The notes: generated from the letters alone by a model not told the origin. A stretch of DNA of 64,000 nucleotides from an uncultured Oscillibacter sp. (GCA_934574045.1 CAKTMK010000009.1:4775-68774), one strand, 5' to 3'; numbered from the stretch's first letter, positions 25,240 through 34,330 are shown. Numbers and translations: made by a program.

Positions 25240-26409
25240 GTGATCCGGTTTCTTGCAAAGCTGTTCATTAAAAACGCGGACGATCCGAAAGATCCCGCCG
25301 TCCGCGCGGCTTACGGCATTTTGTGCGGCGCGGTGGGGATCTTTTTGAACGTCCTGCTCTTTGCGGGCAAGTTTTTTGCCGGGTCGCTCTCCGGCTCCAT
25401 CGCCATCACGGCGGACGCGTTCAACAACCTGTCCGACGCCGGCTCCTCCGTCATCACGCTGCTGGGCTTCCGTCTGGGCGGGCAGAAGCCGGACCCGGAG
25501 CATCCTTTCGGCCACGGACGGATGGAGTATCTTTCGGGGCTTCTGGTGTCCATGCTCATCATCCTGATGGGCTTTGAGCTGGCCCGCTCATCGCTGGACA
25601 AGATCCTGCACCCGGAGCCGGTGGCCTTTTCCGCGGTGAGCGCGGCGATCCTGGCCGCGTCCATCTGCGTCAAGCTGTATATGTGCTGCTACAACCGCTC
25701 TGTCGGCGGACGCATCCAGTCCTCGGCCATGCGGGCCGCGGCGATGGACAGCCTGAGCGACAGCGCGGCGACTGCCGCGGTGCTTGTGGCCAGTGTGATC
25801 GGCCGCATCACCGGACTTCAGATCGACGGCTGGTGCGGTGCGCTGGTGGCGCTGTTCATCCTCTGGTCCGGGCTTCAGTCCGGCCGCGACACGCTGAACC
25901 CGCTGCTGGGCCAGCCGCCCTCGGCGGAGCTGGTGGAGAGCATCCGGCGGATCGTCATGAGCGGACGGGACGTTCAGGGGATGCACGATCTGATTGTCCA
26001 TGACTACGGACCGGGACGGCGGATGATCTCCCTCCACGCGGAGGTCCCGGCGGACGAGGACCTGCTGGAGATCCACGACGAGATCGACAACATCGAGTCC
26101 CGGCTCAAGCGGGAGCTGGGCTGCGAGGCGGTGATCCACATGGACCCCGTGGTGTCGGACGGCGGCGTGATCGACGAGACCCACCGCAAGGTGGCCGAGC
26201 TGGCCCGCTGCATCGACGAGCAGATCTCCATCCATGACTTCCGCATGATCATCGGCCCGACCCATACGAACCTGATCTTTGACGCGGTGGTGCCGTTCCG
26301 GTTCCGCCTGAGCGACGAGCAGGTGCGGGAAAAGCTGCGTCGGGCGGTCAAAACGCTGGACGAGCGGTACTGCGCGGTGGTGAACGTGGAGCGGTCCTAC
26401 ACGGCGTGA
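25240..26409 (+). CDS. Cation diffusion facilitator family transporter
   Basis: A 389-residue CDF protein that exports divalent metal (Zn, Mn, Fe or similar) in exchange for protons. The segments ITADAFNNLSDAGSSV and HPFGHGRMEYLSGL carry the metal-site Asp/His residues, repeated as AAAMDSLSDSAAT in the fifth helix. The cytoplasmic C-terminal domain (about 290-380) is present and carries an extra region (TVSDGGVIDETHRKVAELAR) seen in longer relatives. The start is GTG with AAGGGGG upstream. Metal specificity is unknown. Confidence 0.92.
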   Translation: MIRFLAKLFIKNADDPKDPAVRAAYGILCGAVGIFLNVLLFAGKFFAGSLSGSIAITADAFNNLSDAGSSVITLLGFRLGGQKPDPEHPFGHGRMEYLSGLLVSMLIILMGFELARSSLDKILHPEPVAFSAVSAAILAASICVKLYMCCYNRSVGGRIQSSAMRAAAMDSLSDSAATAAVLVASVIGRITGLQIDGWCGALVALFILWSGLQSGRDTLNPLLGQPPSAELVESIRRIVMSGRDVQGMHDLIVHDYGPGRRMISLHAEVPADEDLLEIHDEIDNIESRLKRELGCEAVIHMDPVVSDGGVIDETHRKVAELARCIDEQISIHDFRMIIGPTHTNLIFDAVVPFRFRLSDEQVREKLRRAVKTLDERYCAVVNVERSYTA

Positions 26410-26440
26410 GCCGCCCTCGCGGCCCCGGCGGGAAAGCGGC

Positions 26441-26469
26441 TTGACAAACGGAGAAAAATCGGATATAGT
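26441..26469 (+). promoter_or_regulatory. Promoter of tyrS
   Basis: TTGACA (26441-26446) and TATAGT (26464-26469) with a 17-base spacer lie directly upstream of the T-box leader. Confidence 0.88.
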
Positions 26470-26475
26470 ACCTGC

Positions 26476-26746
26476 TGTATACAGTGATGATGGGGAGAAG
26501 TACCCCGCACGGCGCTGCAAAGAGAGCCTCCGGTCCGGTGAAAGGGGGAGAGCACGGGCGGGCGAATACACCCCGGAACCGGCGCCCGAACGGCTGACAG
26601 CCCAGTAGACGCGCTCCGGGTGCGCCCGTTACAGCGCTGCCGTGTGATGGCACGGCCGGAGGCGTCCGTCCGCGAGGGCGGCGCGAACAGAGGTGGTACC
26701 GCGAAGCAATTCGCCCTCTGTCCCCATGGGACGGAGGGCGCTTTTT
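26476..26746 (+). promoter_or_regulatory. T-box riboswitch (tyrosine specifier) with terminator
   Basis: The leader ends with the invariant T-box core AGAGGTGGTACCGCG (26689-26703), which pairs with the uncharged tRNA acceptor end. The specifier loop contains GAATACA at 26564-26570, giving the codon TAC (26567-26569), as expected before a tyrosyl-tRNA synthetase gene. The terminator stem is GCCCTCTGTCCC (26713-26724) with GGGACGGAGGGC (26728-26739) and a T-run at 26742-26746. Uncharged tRNA-Tyr should favour the antiterminator and switch tyrS on. Confidence 0.96.
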
Positions 26747-26796
26747 CCGCGTCCTGTCCCGAAGCGGAAAATTTACAGAAATGGGAGAGACGAACG

Positions 26797-28017
26797 ATGC
26801 AGATTTACGAAGAACTCAAGGCGCGCGGCCTGATCGCACAGGTCACGGACGAGGAGCAGATCCGCGAGCTGGTCAACAACGGAAAGGCGACCTTCTATAT
26901 CGGCTTTGACCCCACGGCGGACAGCCTGCACGTGGGCCACTTCATGGCACTGTGCCTGATGAAGCGGCTCCAGATGGCGGGCAACCGGCCCATCGCCCTG
27001 ATCGGCGGCGGCACCGGCTATATCGGCGACCCCTCCGGCCGGACGGATATGCGCTCCATGATGACGCCGGAGACCATCCAGCACAACTGCGACTGCTTCA
27101 AAAAGCAGATGGAGCGGTTCATCGAGTTCGGCGAGGGCAAGGCTATGATGCTCAACAACGCCGACTGGCTGCTCAAGCTGAACTATATCGAGCTTCTGCG
27201 GGAGGTTGGCGCGTGCTTCTCCGTCAACAACATGCTGCGGGCCAAGTGCTATGAGCAGCGGATGGAGAAGGGCCTGTCCTTCCTGGAGTTCAACTATATG
27301 ATTATGCAGTCCTACGACTTTTATCATATGTTCCAGACCGTGGGCTGCAATATGCAGTTCGGCGGCGACGACCAGTGGAGCAATATGCTGGGCGGCACGG
27401 AGCTGATCCGCCGCAAGCTGGGCAAGGACGCCTACGCCATGACCATCACGCTGCTGCTCAACTCCGAGGGCAAGAAGATGGGCAAGACCGCCAGCGGCGC
27501 GGTGTGGCTGGACCCGGCCAAGACCAGCCCGTTCGACTTCTATCAGTACTGGCGCAACGTGGGCGACGCGGACGTGCTGCGCTGCATTCGGATGCTGACC
27601 TTCCTCCCGCTGGAGGAGGTGGACGCCATGGACCACTGGGAGGGCAGCCAGCTCAACCGGGCCAAGGAGATCCTCGCCTACGAGCTGACCAAGCTGGTCC
27701 ACGGCGAGGCTGAGGCCGAAAAGGCGCAGGAGACGGCCCGCGGCCTGTTCTCAGGAGCCGGTTTCACCGAGAATATGCCCACTACCGTGCTGGGCGACGC
27801 GCAGTTCACCGATGGGAAGATCGGCGTGCTGACGCTGCTGACGGCCTGCGGCCTGTGCGCGTCTAACGGCGAGGCCCGGCGGCTGGTGCAGCAGGGCGGC
27901 GTGACGGTGAACGACCGGAAGGCGGACGCCGCCGACACCTTTGACCGGGACGACTTCGCCGGAGACGGTCTGGTCATCAAAAAGGGCAAGAAGGTCTATC
28001 ACCGGGCGCGGATCTGA
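26797..28017 (+). CDS. tyrS: Tyrosyl-tRNA synthetase
   Basis: A 406-residue class I synthetase. FDPTADSLHVGHFMAL contains the HIGH-type motif (HVGH), GGDDQWSN binds the substrate, and GKKMGKT is the KMSKS-type loop. A C-terminal S4 domain (ASNGEARRLVQQGGVTVNDRKA) binds tRNA. The start at 26797 follows GGGAGAG, after the T-box leader. It lies alone with its leader; the ABC-F gene follows 53 bases later. Confidence 0.97.
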   Translation: MQIYEELKARGLIAQVTDEEQIRELVNNGKATFYIGFDPTADSLHVGHFMALCLMKRLQMAGNRPIALIGGGTGYIGDPSGRTDMRSMMTPETIQHNCDCFKKQMERFIEFGEGKAMMLNNADWLLKLNYIELLREVGACFSVNNMLRAKCYEQRMEKGLSFLEFNYMIMQSYDFYHMFQTVGCNMQFGGDDQWSNMLGGTELIRRKLGKDAYAMTITLLLNSEGKKMGKTASGAVWLDPAKTSPFDFYQYWRNVGDADVLRCIRMLTFLPLEEVDAMDHWEGSQLNRAKEILAYELTKLVHGEAEAEKAQETARGLFSGAGFTENMPTTVLGDAQFTDGKIGVLTLLTACGLCASNGEARRLVQQGGVTVNDRKADAADTFDRDDFAGDGLVIKKGKKVYHRARI

Positions 28018-28070
28018 GCGCGGCGGACCGGCGGACCTGCAAAATAGTAAAGGAGTAAACGAACGAACGC

Positions 28071-29699
28071 ATGATTACAGTCAACGATGTCTCTTTGAAC
28101 TTCAGCGGGCAGTCTCTGTTCAAGGACGTGAACCTGAAGTTCGTCCCCGGCAACTGCTACGGCATCATCGGCGCGAACGGCGCGGGCAAGACCACCTTCC
28201 TGCGCATCCTCTCCGGCGATCTGGAGCCGACCACCGGAGAGGTGATCGTCTCGGCCAACGAGCGGATGTCGGTGCTCAAGCAGGACCACTTCCAGTATGA
28301 TGAATTCAGCGTGCTGGATACCGTCATTATGGGCAACCAGCGCCTGTACGACATCATGAAGGAAAAGGACGCCCTGTATGAAAAGGAGGACTTTTCCGAC
28401 GAGGACGGCGTGCGCGCCAGCGAGCTGGAGGCGGAGTTTGCCGACATGGACGGCTGGGAGGCGGAGTCCGACGCCAGCCGCCTGCTTCAGGGACTGGGCC
28501 TTTCCAACGAGATCCTCTATGAGCAGATGTCCGCCCTGACCGCCAAGGAAAAGGTGAAGGTCCTGCTGGCGCAGGCCCTGTTCGGAAAGCCGGATATCAT
28601 CCTGCTGGACGAGCCGACCAACCATCTGGACCTTCAGGCCATCGAGTGGCTGGAAAACTTCCTGATGGAGTACGAGGGCCTTATCATCGTGGTCAGCCAC
28701 GACCGCTATTTCCTTAACAATGTCTGCACCAGCATCGTGGACGTGGACTACGGCCAGATCAAGATGTACGTGGGCAACTACGAATTCTGGTACGAGTCCA
28801 GCCAGATGGTCCAGAAGATGATGCGGGATCAGAACCGCAAGAACGAGGAGAAAATCAAGGAGCTGCAGCTCTTCATCCAGCGCTTCTCCGCCAACAAGTC
28901 CAAGTCCAAGCAGGCGACCTCCCGCCGCAAGCTGCTCGACAAGCTGACGGTGGAGGAGATGCCCGCGTCCTCCCGGCGGTATCCCTTTGTGGGCTTTACC
29001 ATGGACCGGGAGCCGGGCAAGGAGATTTTGACCGTGGAGGGCCTGAGCAAGACCATCGACGGGCGCAAGCTCCTCAATAACGTCTCCTTCCGGGTGAACA
29101 AGGGTGACAAGATCGCCTTTGTCGGCGAGAACGAGCTGGCCAAGACCACCCTGTTCAAGATCATCATGGAGGAGCTGGAGCCGGACGAGGGCAGCTTCAA
29201 ATGGGGCACCACCATTACCACCAGCTATTTCCCACTGGACAGCTCCGCGTTCTTCAACGACTGCGATCTGGACCTTGTGGAGTGGCTGGGCCAGTACACG
29301 CCGGACACGGCGGAGGCGAACACGGAGTCCTTCAAGCGCTCTTTCCTGGGCCGGATGCTTTTCTCCGGGGACGAGGTGTTCAAGCCGGTCAAGGTTCTCT
29401 CCGGCGGTGAAAAGGTGCGCTGCATGCTCTCGCGCATGATGCTCTTCGGCTCCAATGTGCTGGTCTTGGATCAGCCCACGAACCATCTGGATCTGGAGTC
29501 CATCACCGCAGTGAACAAGGGATTGATGGAGTTCAAGGGCGTGGTGCTGTTTGCCAGCCACGACCACGAATTTGTCCAGACGGTGGCCAACCGGATCATC
29601 GATTTCCAGCCGGACGGCACCATCATCGACAAGTTCTGCACCTATGACGACTATATTGAGCTGCGCCGCGCGGAAAACGCCGCGCCTACCAGCCTGTAA
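28071..29699 (+). CDS. ABC-F family ATPase (YkpA/YbiT type)
   Basis: A 542-residue soluble protein with two ABC domains and a short linker; no membrane segments. ABC-F proteins bind the ribosomal E site and aid translation or give antibiotic protection. Domain 1 has Walker A GANGAGKTT and Walker B LLDEPTNHLD, but its signature is LTAKEKVKVLLAQALFG rather than LSGG. Domain 2 has a divergent Walker A (GENELAKTT), a normal LSGGEKVRCML, and LVLDQPTNHLD, with Gln in place of the catalytic Glu. The first two deviations fit my memory of YkpA-like proteins; the Gln is discussed as a finding. AAGGAG precedes the ATG. Confidence 0.93.
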   Translation: MITVNDVSLNFSGQSLFKDVNLKFVPGNCYGIIGANGAGKTTFLRILSGDLEPTTGEVIVSANERMSVLKQDHFQYDEFSVLDTVIMGNQRLYDIMKEKDALYEKEDFSDEDGVRASELEAEFADMDGWEAESDASRLLQGLGLSNEILYEQMSALTAKEKVKVLLAQALFGKPDIILLDEPTNHLDLQAIEWLENFLMEYEGLIIVVSHDRYFLNNVCTSIVDVDYGQIKMYVGNYEFWYESSQMVQKMMRDQNRKNEEKIKELQLFIQRFSANKSKSKQATSRRKLLDKLTVEEMPASSRRYPFVGFTMDREPGKEILTVEGLSKTIDGRKLLNNVSFRVNKGDKIAFVGENELAKTTLFKIIMEELEPDEGSFKWGTTITTSYFPLDSSAFFNDCDLDLVEWLGQYTPDTAEANTESFKRSFLGRMLFSGDEVFKPVKVLSGGEKVRCMLSRMMLFGSNVLVLDQPTNHLDLESITAVNKGLMEFKGVVLFASHDHEFVQTVANRIIDFQPDGTIIDKFCTYDDYIELRRAENAAPTSL

Positions 29700-29714
29700 A
29701 ACAGCAGAAGATCA

Positions 29715-29748
29715 GCGCCGCCCCGTCCCATTTGGGACGGGGCGGCGC
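29715..29748 (+). terminator. Strong hairpin after the ABC-F gene
   Basis: A perfect 15-bp stem (29715-29729 with 29734-29748, loop ATTT) follows the stop by 15 bases. The T-tract is poor (TTCT), but the stem is strong enough to be a terminator. Confidence 0.75.
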
Positions 29749-30017
29749 TTCTGCGCGGGAGGGCAGTCCGGCGGGTCGGGCTGAGGACGCGAAGAGAACG
29801 GCCCTGCGGCCCCGACTGGGGGACGCGAGGAGAGTGGTTTTATGACACCGGCGGGGAAATGCGTGAGAAAGCGCCGGGCCGCCCGACGGCTCCAACGGGG
29901 TCACGGAAAGCAGCCTGCGATTTCATGGGGCGGACGGGAAGCGCGGAAAGCAGTCGGCGATCCGGCGTGTTTGAAAAAAGCAAACGCCCCGCCGTCGGCC
30001 TTTGGCGGAAACCGCGT
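29749..30017. other. Spacer between convergent ABC-F and asd genes
   Basis: With the flanking terminators this gene-free stretch spans 29700-30076. A short ORF from 29842 has a ribosome-site-like GAGGAGAG upstream, but it is Arg/Pro-rich and runs antisense into asd, so I do not call it. Nothing else is supported. Confidence 0.4.
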
Positions 30018-30049
30018 AAAAAAGCGCCGCGCTCCAAACGGAGCGCGGC
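30018..30049 (-). terminator. Terminator of asd
   Basis: On the minus strand GCCGCGCTCC pairs with GGAGCGCGGC (30049-30040 with 30035-30026) around GTTT, followed by a TTTTTT tract at 30023-30018. Confidence 0.92.
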
Positions 30050-30076
30050 ACTTGCCGGATGTGATCCGATCAGCGG

Positions 30077-31168
30077 TCAGCGGGGCTGGATGTAGCCCTC
30101 CTTGCACAGAAGCTCCGCCAGCAGCACCGCGCCGCCGGCCGCGCCCCGGAGGGTGTTGTGGCTCAGGCCGACGAACTTGTAATCGTACTGCGTATCCTCC
30201 CGCAGACGGCCCAGAGAGATGGCCATGCCGTGTTCCAGATTCCGGTCCAGACGGGTCTGGGGGCGGTCCGGCTCCTCAAAGTAGTGCAGGAACTGCTTGG
30301 GCGCGGAGGGAAGCTCCAGCTCCTGCGCCGGGCCGCGGAACGAGGCCCAGTCCTGCTTGATCTGCTCGATGGAGGGCTTGCAGCCGTCCTTGAACTTCAT
30401 GAACACGGCGGCCATGTGGCCGTCCTGGCAGGCGACGCGGAAGCACTGGGCCGTGATAAGAGGGGCGTCCGCCTTGACGATCTTTCCGCCGTCGATATGG
30501 CCCCAGAGCTTGAGCGGCTCCTGCTCGCTCTTTTCCTCCTCGCCGCCGATGTAGGGGATGCAGTTGTCCACCATCTCCGGCCAGCGCTGGAAGGTCTTGC
30601 CCGCGCCGGAGATGGCCTGATAGGTGCACACCAGCGCCCGCTCAAGGCCGTACTTCAGCAGGGGATGCAGGGCGGGTACGTAGCTTTGCAGGGAGCAGTT
30701 GGACTTGACGGCCACAAAGCCCCGCTTCGTGCCCAGCCGGCGGCGCTGGGCGTCGATGATCCGGATGTGCTCCGCGTTGATCTCCGGCACCACCATGGGA
30801 ACGTCGTCCGTCCAGCGGTTGGCGGAGTTGTTGGAGACGATGGGGCACTCCAGCTTGGCGTACTTTTCCTCCAGCGCCCGGATCTCCTCCTTCTTCATGT
30901 CCACGGCGCAGAAGCAGAAGTCCACCTGCTCCGCCAGCTTCGCCGCGTCGGCCTCCGCGTCCAGAATGATTAGACCCTTGGCCTCCTCCGGGATGGGCGC
31001 GTCCATGGCCCAGCGGGGAGAAGCGGCCTCCTCATAGGTCTTGCCCGCGCTGCGCGCGCTGGCGGCCACGGCGGTGAGCTGGAACCACGGGTGGTTTTCA
31101 AGCAGAGTGATAAAGCGCTGGCCCACCATGCCGGTGCAGCCGATCACGCCGACCTTGTACTGTTTCAT
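30077..31168 (-). CDS. asd: Aspartate-semialdehyde dehydrogenase (archaeal/fungal type)
   Basis: A 363-residue enzyme that reduces aspartyl phosphate to aspartate semialdehyde, the branch point to lysine, threonine, methionine and diaminopimelate. The N-terminal VGVIGCTGMVGQRFITLLENHP is the NADP-binding loop; the catalytic Cys lies in VKSNCSLQS, and CTYQAISGAGK follows. This matches the archaeal/fungal branch rather than the usual bacterial enzyme, a known pattern in Clostridia. The start at 31168 has AGGAGG upstream; the frame is open 147 bases further without support. It is monocistronic, facing away from spoIID. Confidence 0.94.
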   Translation of the reverse strand: MKQYKVGVIGCTGMVGQRFITLLENHPWFQLTAVAASARSAGKTYEEAASPRWAMDAPIPEEAKGLIILDAEADAAKLAEQVDFCFCAVDMKKEEIRALEEKYAKLECPIVSNNSANRWTDDVPMVVPEINAEHIRIIDAQRRRLGTKRGFVAVKSNCSLQSYVPALHPLLKYGLERALVCTYQAISGAGKTFQRWPEMVDNCIPYIGGEEEKSEQEPLKLWGHIDGGKIVKADAPLITAQCFRVACQDGHMAAVFMKFKDGCKPSIEQIKQDWASFRGPAQELELPSAPKQFLHYFEEPDRPQTRLDRNLEHGMAISLGRLREDTQYDYKFVGLSHNTLRGAAGGAVLLAELLCKEGYIQPR

Positions 31169-31348
31169 ACCGATTGCCTCCTTGTGTTTGACGCGGAGCG
31201 TCGAATTTTTGTTGAATGTGGAGCCTTGATGTACTATAATAAATAGCGGCGCTGTCCAACAAAAAACGTGTTCGTCCGAGACGGACATTTGTATGTATGG
31301 TAGCACACTTTCCAAGTTTCGTCAAGGCAAAAACGCTGTGGAGGATAT

Positions 31349-32875
31349 ATGAAAAAACTGCTGTGCGCACTGTCCGTTCTCGTCATATTTCTTGCGCTGA
31401 ACACAGTGTCCGCCTCCGCCGCCGTCAACGGCACGGTGCGGGTGGGCCTGCGGTACGGCAGCGGCGCGCTGACTTCTGCCAATCTGGAAAACACCCAGAG
31501 CGGCGGCTACGATCTGGGCTATTACGACGGCGGGCGCAGTTTTGTCCCTCTGGGACACATTGCCCGGACCGCCGTTACCATGACGACGGGAGACACGCTC
31601 GGCTCCTTTGGGGAGACGGGGCCTTACGGCTCCTTTGAGGAGGCGTCCGCCGCCGCCGCGGAGCGGGGCGGGTGGCCCGCCTATGTGAGCGGGCAGTTTT
31701 TCGCCCGGTACAGCGGCGGCGGGAACGGACACGGATCCGCCGCCGTCGCAGTGACGGAGACCGGGTCGGGCGCGGCGCTGTTCGAGTTCGACTGTCAGGG
31801 GCTTTACGAGCTGGGCGTGCTTCCGGCGGGCGGCCCCACATGGTTCAAGGGCTATCGCTATGCGGGCGGATTTTCCTATCCCCGGGTCACCGGCGGCGGA
31901 CTGTACGTGGTCAATGTCGTCTCGCTGGAGGACTACGTGAAGGGCGTGCTGCCCCACGAGATGGGGAAGGGGTGGCCCGCCGCCGCGCTGGAGGCGCAGG
32001 CGGTGTGCGCGCGGACCTATGCCTCGGTCACGTCGAAGCACCTGAGCGCTTACGGGTTCGACGTGTGCAGCACCACGGACTGTCAGGTCTACAACGGCGT
32101 GAACGCCTCCGGCCCGGACACGGACGCGGCGGTGGACGCCACGGCGGGAGAGTGCGTCTGGTATCAGGGTTCGCTGGCGGAGACGGTGTACCACTCCAGC
32201 GACGGCGGCGCGACGGAGAGCGCGGAGAACGTCTGGAACGACCGGGTGGACTATCTGATCGGAAAGCCGGACCCCTATGAGGAGCGGATCAGCATTCCCG
32301 ATTACCGCTATACCGTGACCTATACTCCGGCAGAGCTGACATGGGTGCTGCAAAACAGCGGCTATTCCATCGGAACGGTGAAAAACGCCTACGTCTCGGA
32401 GCGCACCCCCACAGGGAACGTCCGCCGGGTGACATTTGAGGATACCTCTGGCCGGACGCTGACGGTGAAGGGAGAGACCTGCCGTCTGGCGTTTTATAGC
32501 ACGACCTACGGCAAGAGCGTGAAGAGCATGCGCTTTTCCATCAACGGGAACGAGAGCGGCATGACTGCCGGGTACTATATCAATGCGGACGGCGGCGTGT
32601 CCTCGCTGGAGGGGGCATATACCATCTCCGGCGGGGGAACGGTGGCGCCCCGCTCCGGCGGCGCGCTTTACGCCGTCACCTCCTCCGGGACCGCGCCGCT
32701 GGAGAAGAGCGCGTCCGGCTCCGCGGGAGCCGCGCCGGGGAGCTTTGTGATCTCCGGGACCGGAAACGGGCATAATGTGGGAATGAGCCAGTACGGCGCA
32801 AAGGCCATGGCGGAGCAGGGCTTTTCCTACCGCGAGATCCTTGAGTTTTATTATACCGGCGTGACCGTCGGTTGA
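31349..32875 (+). CDS. SpoIID/LytB domain protein
   Basis: A 508-residue exported protein: signal peptide (KKLLCALSVLVIFLALNTVSASA) and a SpoIID/LytB domain containing SLEDYVKGVLPHEMGKGWPAAALEAQAVCARTYA and DCQVY. SpoIID is a lytic transglycosylase that remodels septal peptidoglycan during engulfment; LytB-like relatives modify the vegetative wall. The C-terminal GNGHNVGMSQYGAKAMAEQGFSYREIL motif is also conserved. It is longer than Bacillus SpoIID (about 340) and carries an extra N-terminal region (residues 25-180). It overlaps nothing; queA follows within 62 bases. Confidence 0.9.
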   Translation: MKKLLCALSVLVIFLALNTVSASAAVNGTVRVGLRYGSGALTSANLENTQSGGYDLGYYDGGRSFVPLGHIARTAVTMTTGDTLGSFGETGPYGSFEEASAAAAERGGWPAYVSGQFFARYSGGGNGHGSAAVAVTETGSGAALFEFDCQGLYELGVLPAGGPTWFKGYRYAGGFSYPRVTGGGLYVVNVVSLEDYVKGVLPHEMGKGWPAAALEAQAVCARTYASVTSKHLSAYGFDVCSTTDCQVYNGVNASGPDTDAAVDATAGECVWYQGSLAETVYHSSDGGATESAENVWNDRVDYLIGKPDPYEERISIPDYRYTVTYTPAELTWVLQNSGYSIGTVKNAYVSERTPTGNVRRVTFEDTSGRTLTVKGETCRLAFYSTTYGKSVKSMRFSINGNESGMTAGYYINADGGVSSLEGAYTISGGGTVAPRSGGALYAVTSSGTAPLEKSASGSAGAAPGSFVISGTGNGHNVGMSQYGAKAMAEQGFSYREILEFYYTGVTVG

Positions 32876-32937
32876 CGCAAGTTGGCATACCGCCGGCCGG
32901 ACGGGCGGGAGGGCCGCTCAGGCCCATGGAGGAATAC

Positions 32938-33963
32938 ATGAAGACCAGCGATTTTTACTATGACCTGCCCAAGGAGCTGATCGCCCAGACGCCCATCGAG
33001 AAGCGGGACGCGTCCCGTCTGCTGACGCTGGACAAGAACACCGGGGCATGGGAGCATCATCATTTTTACGAGCTTCCCGACTTCCTGACCGAAAAGGACT
33101 GCCTGATTCTGAACGATTCCCGCGTCCTGCCGGCCCGGCTGCTGGGCCACCGGCTGCCCGGCGGCGGCGTGTGCGAGGTGCTGCTGCTGGTGGACCGGGG
33201 CGAAAACGTGTGGGAGTGTCTGGTCCGTCCGGGGAAAAAGCTGCGTCCCGGCGCGCAGGTCTCCTTCGGAAACGGCGAGCTGACCGGCGAAATCGTCGGC
33301 GAGGTGGAGGGCGGCAACCGTCTGGTGAAGTTCCGCTACGAGGGCATTTTTCTGGAGGTGCTGGACCGGCTGGGGAAGATGCCGCTTCCGCCTTACATCA
33401 AGGAGGAGCTTCAGGACCGGGAACGGTATCAGACCGTCTATTCCAAGGAACTGGGCAGCGCCGCCGCGCCCACGGCGGGCCTGCACTTTACGAAGGAGCT
33501 GCTGGAGAAGATCGCCGCCAAGGGCGTGGGCATCGGCTATGTGACGCTCCACGTGGGGCTGGGGACTTTCCGCCCGGTGAAGGAGGAGGAGATCACCGAC
33601 CACGAGATGCACAGCGAATACTGCATCATCCCGCAGGAGACGGCGGACCTCATCAACCGGACCCGCGCCAACGGCGGACGGGTGATCTGCGTGGGAACGA
33701 CCTCCTGCCGGACGGTGGAGAGCTGGGCGGCGGAGGACGGCCATATGGAGGCGAAGGCGGGGTGGACTAGCATCTACATTTACCCCGGCTACCGCTTCAA
33801 GGTCATGGACGCGCTGGTGACGAACTTCCACCTGCCGGAGTCCACGCTCATCATGCTGGTTTCCGCGCTGGCGGGGAGGGAGCATGTGCTGGCGGCGTAT
33901 GAGGAGGCCGTTCGGCAGCGCTACCGCTTCTTCAGCTTCGGCGACGCAATGTTCATTCACTGA
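32938..33963 (+). CDS. queA: S-adenosylmethionine:tRNA ribosyltransferase-isomerase
   Basis: A 341-residue enzyme that transfers the ribosyl part of SAM to preQ1 in tRNA, forming epoxyqueuosine. FYYDLPKELIAQTPIEKRDASRLL, LNDSRVLPARLLG, AAPTAGLHFT and YVTLHVGLGTFRPVK are family signatures. I choose the ATG at 32938, which has GGAGG five bases upstream; another ATG at 32926 is possible. tgt, the preceding step in the pathway, lies two genes downstream. Confidence 0.96.
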   Translation: MKTSDFYYDLPKELIAQTPIEKRDASRLLTLDKNTGAWEHHHFYELPDFLTEKDCLILNDSRVLPARLLGHRLPGGGVCEVLLLVDRGENVWECLVRPGKKLRPGAQVSFGNGELTGEIVGEVEGGNRLVKFRYEGIFLEVLDRLGKMPLPPYIKEELQDRERYQTVYSKELGSAAAPTAGLHFTKELLEKIAAKGVGIGYVTLHVGLGTFRPVKEEEITDHEMHSEYCIIPQETADLINRTRANGGRVICVGTTSCRTVESWAAEDGHMEAKAGWTSIYIYPGYRFKVMDALVTNFHLPESTLIMLVSALAGREHVLAAYEEAVRQRYRFFSFGDAMFIH

Positions 33964-33970
33964 GGATACA

Positions 33971-34034
33971 CCGTATATGCAAAAGCAAAGCTGCATATAC
34001 AATGAATATTCAAATGTGCATTCTGCATATACGG
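33971..34034 (+). repeat. Three-arm inverted repeat between queA and the TfoX-like gene
   Basis: CCGTATATGCA (33971-33981) can pair with TGCATATAC at 33992-34000 (9 bp, 10-base loop) or with TGCATATACGG at 34024-34034 (11 bp). The two hairpins exclude each other. A further GTGCAT element lies at 34038-34043. The region is AT-rich against its surroundings. Confidence 0.75.
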
Positions 34035-34059
34035 AATGTGCATGACGGGAGTGGGACGG

Positions 34060-34320
34060 ATGGAGCTGACGGAGCTTCCCAACATCGGACCGGTTCTGGC
34101 GGAAAATCTGCGCAGAGCGGGCATTGAAACGCCGGAGGAGCTGCGCGGGATCGGCGAATACGAGGCGTTCCTGCGGGTCCGGGCACGGGTGGACGGCGGC
34201 GCGTGCCTGCATCAGCTGGAGGCCATTGCGGGCGCGGCGGCTGGCGTGAAAAAGTCCGCTTTGCCGCCGGAGAAAAAGGCGGAGCTGAAGGTGTGGTTCC
34301 GCACCATAAAAAACACATAA
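34060..34320 (+). CDS. TfoX C-terminal-domain-like protein
   Basis: An 86-residue protein whose start MELTELPNIGPVLAENLRRAGIETPEELRGIGEYEAFLRV matches the helix-hairpin-helix C-terminal domain of TfoX/Sxy; the N-terminal TfoX domain is absent. Stand-alone TfoX-C proteins are common in Clostridia and their function is unknown. I choose the ATG at 34060, about nine bases after GGGAG; two upstream ATGs (34036, 34042) are in frame. It lies between queA and tgt. Confidence 0.85.
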   Translation: MELTELPNIGPVLAENLRRAGIETPEELRGIGEYEAFLRVRARVDGGACLHQLEAIAGAAAGVKKSALPPEKKAELKVWFRTIKNT

Positions 34321-34330
34321 GGAGCAGCGA

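Noticed and set aside
22779..25268. 829-codon minus-strand frame across recN and the zinc-ribbon gene
   Set aside because: Antisense shadow of recN; no protein features.
29842..30360. 172-codon ORF after the ABC-F gene with GAGGAGAG upstream
   Set aside because: Arg/Pro-rich and two thirds of it runs antisense to asd; the ribosome-like site is probably chance.
33961..34060. A preQ1 riboswitch between queA and the TfoX-C-like gene
   Set aside because: Queuosine genes flank it, but the compact preQ1 core (C-rich loop with an A-rich tail) is absent; only alternative hairpins are seen.
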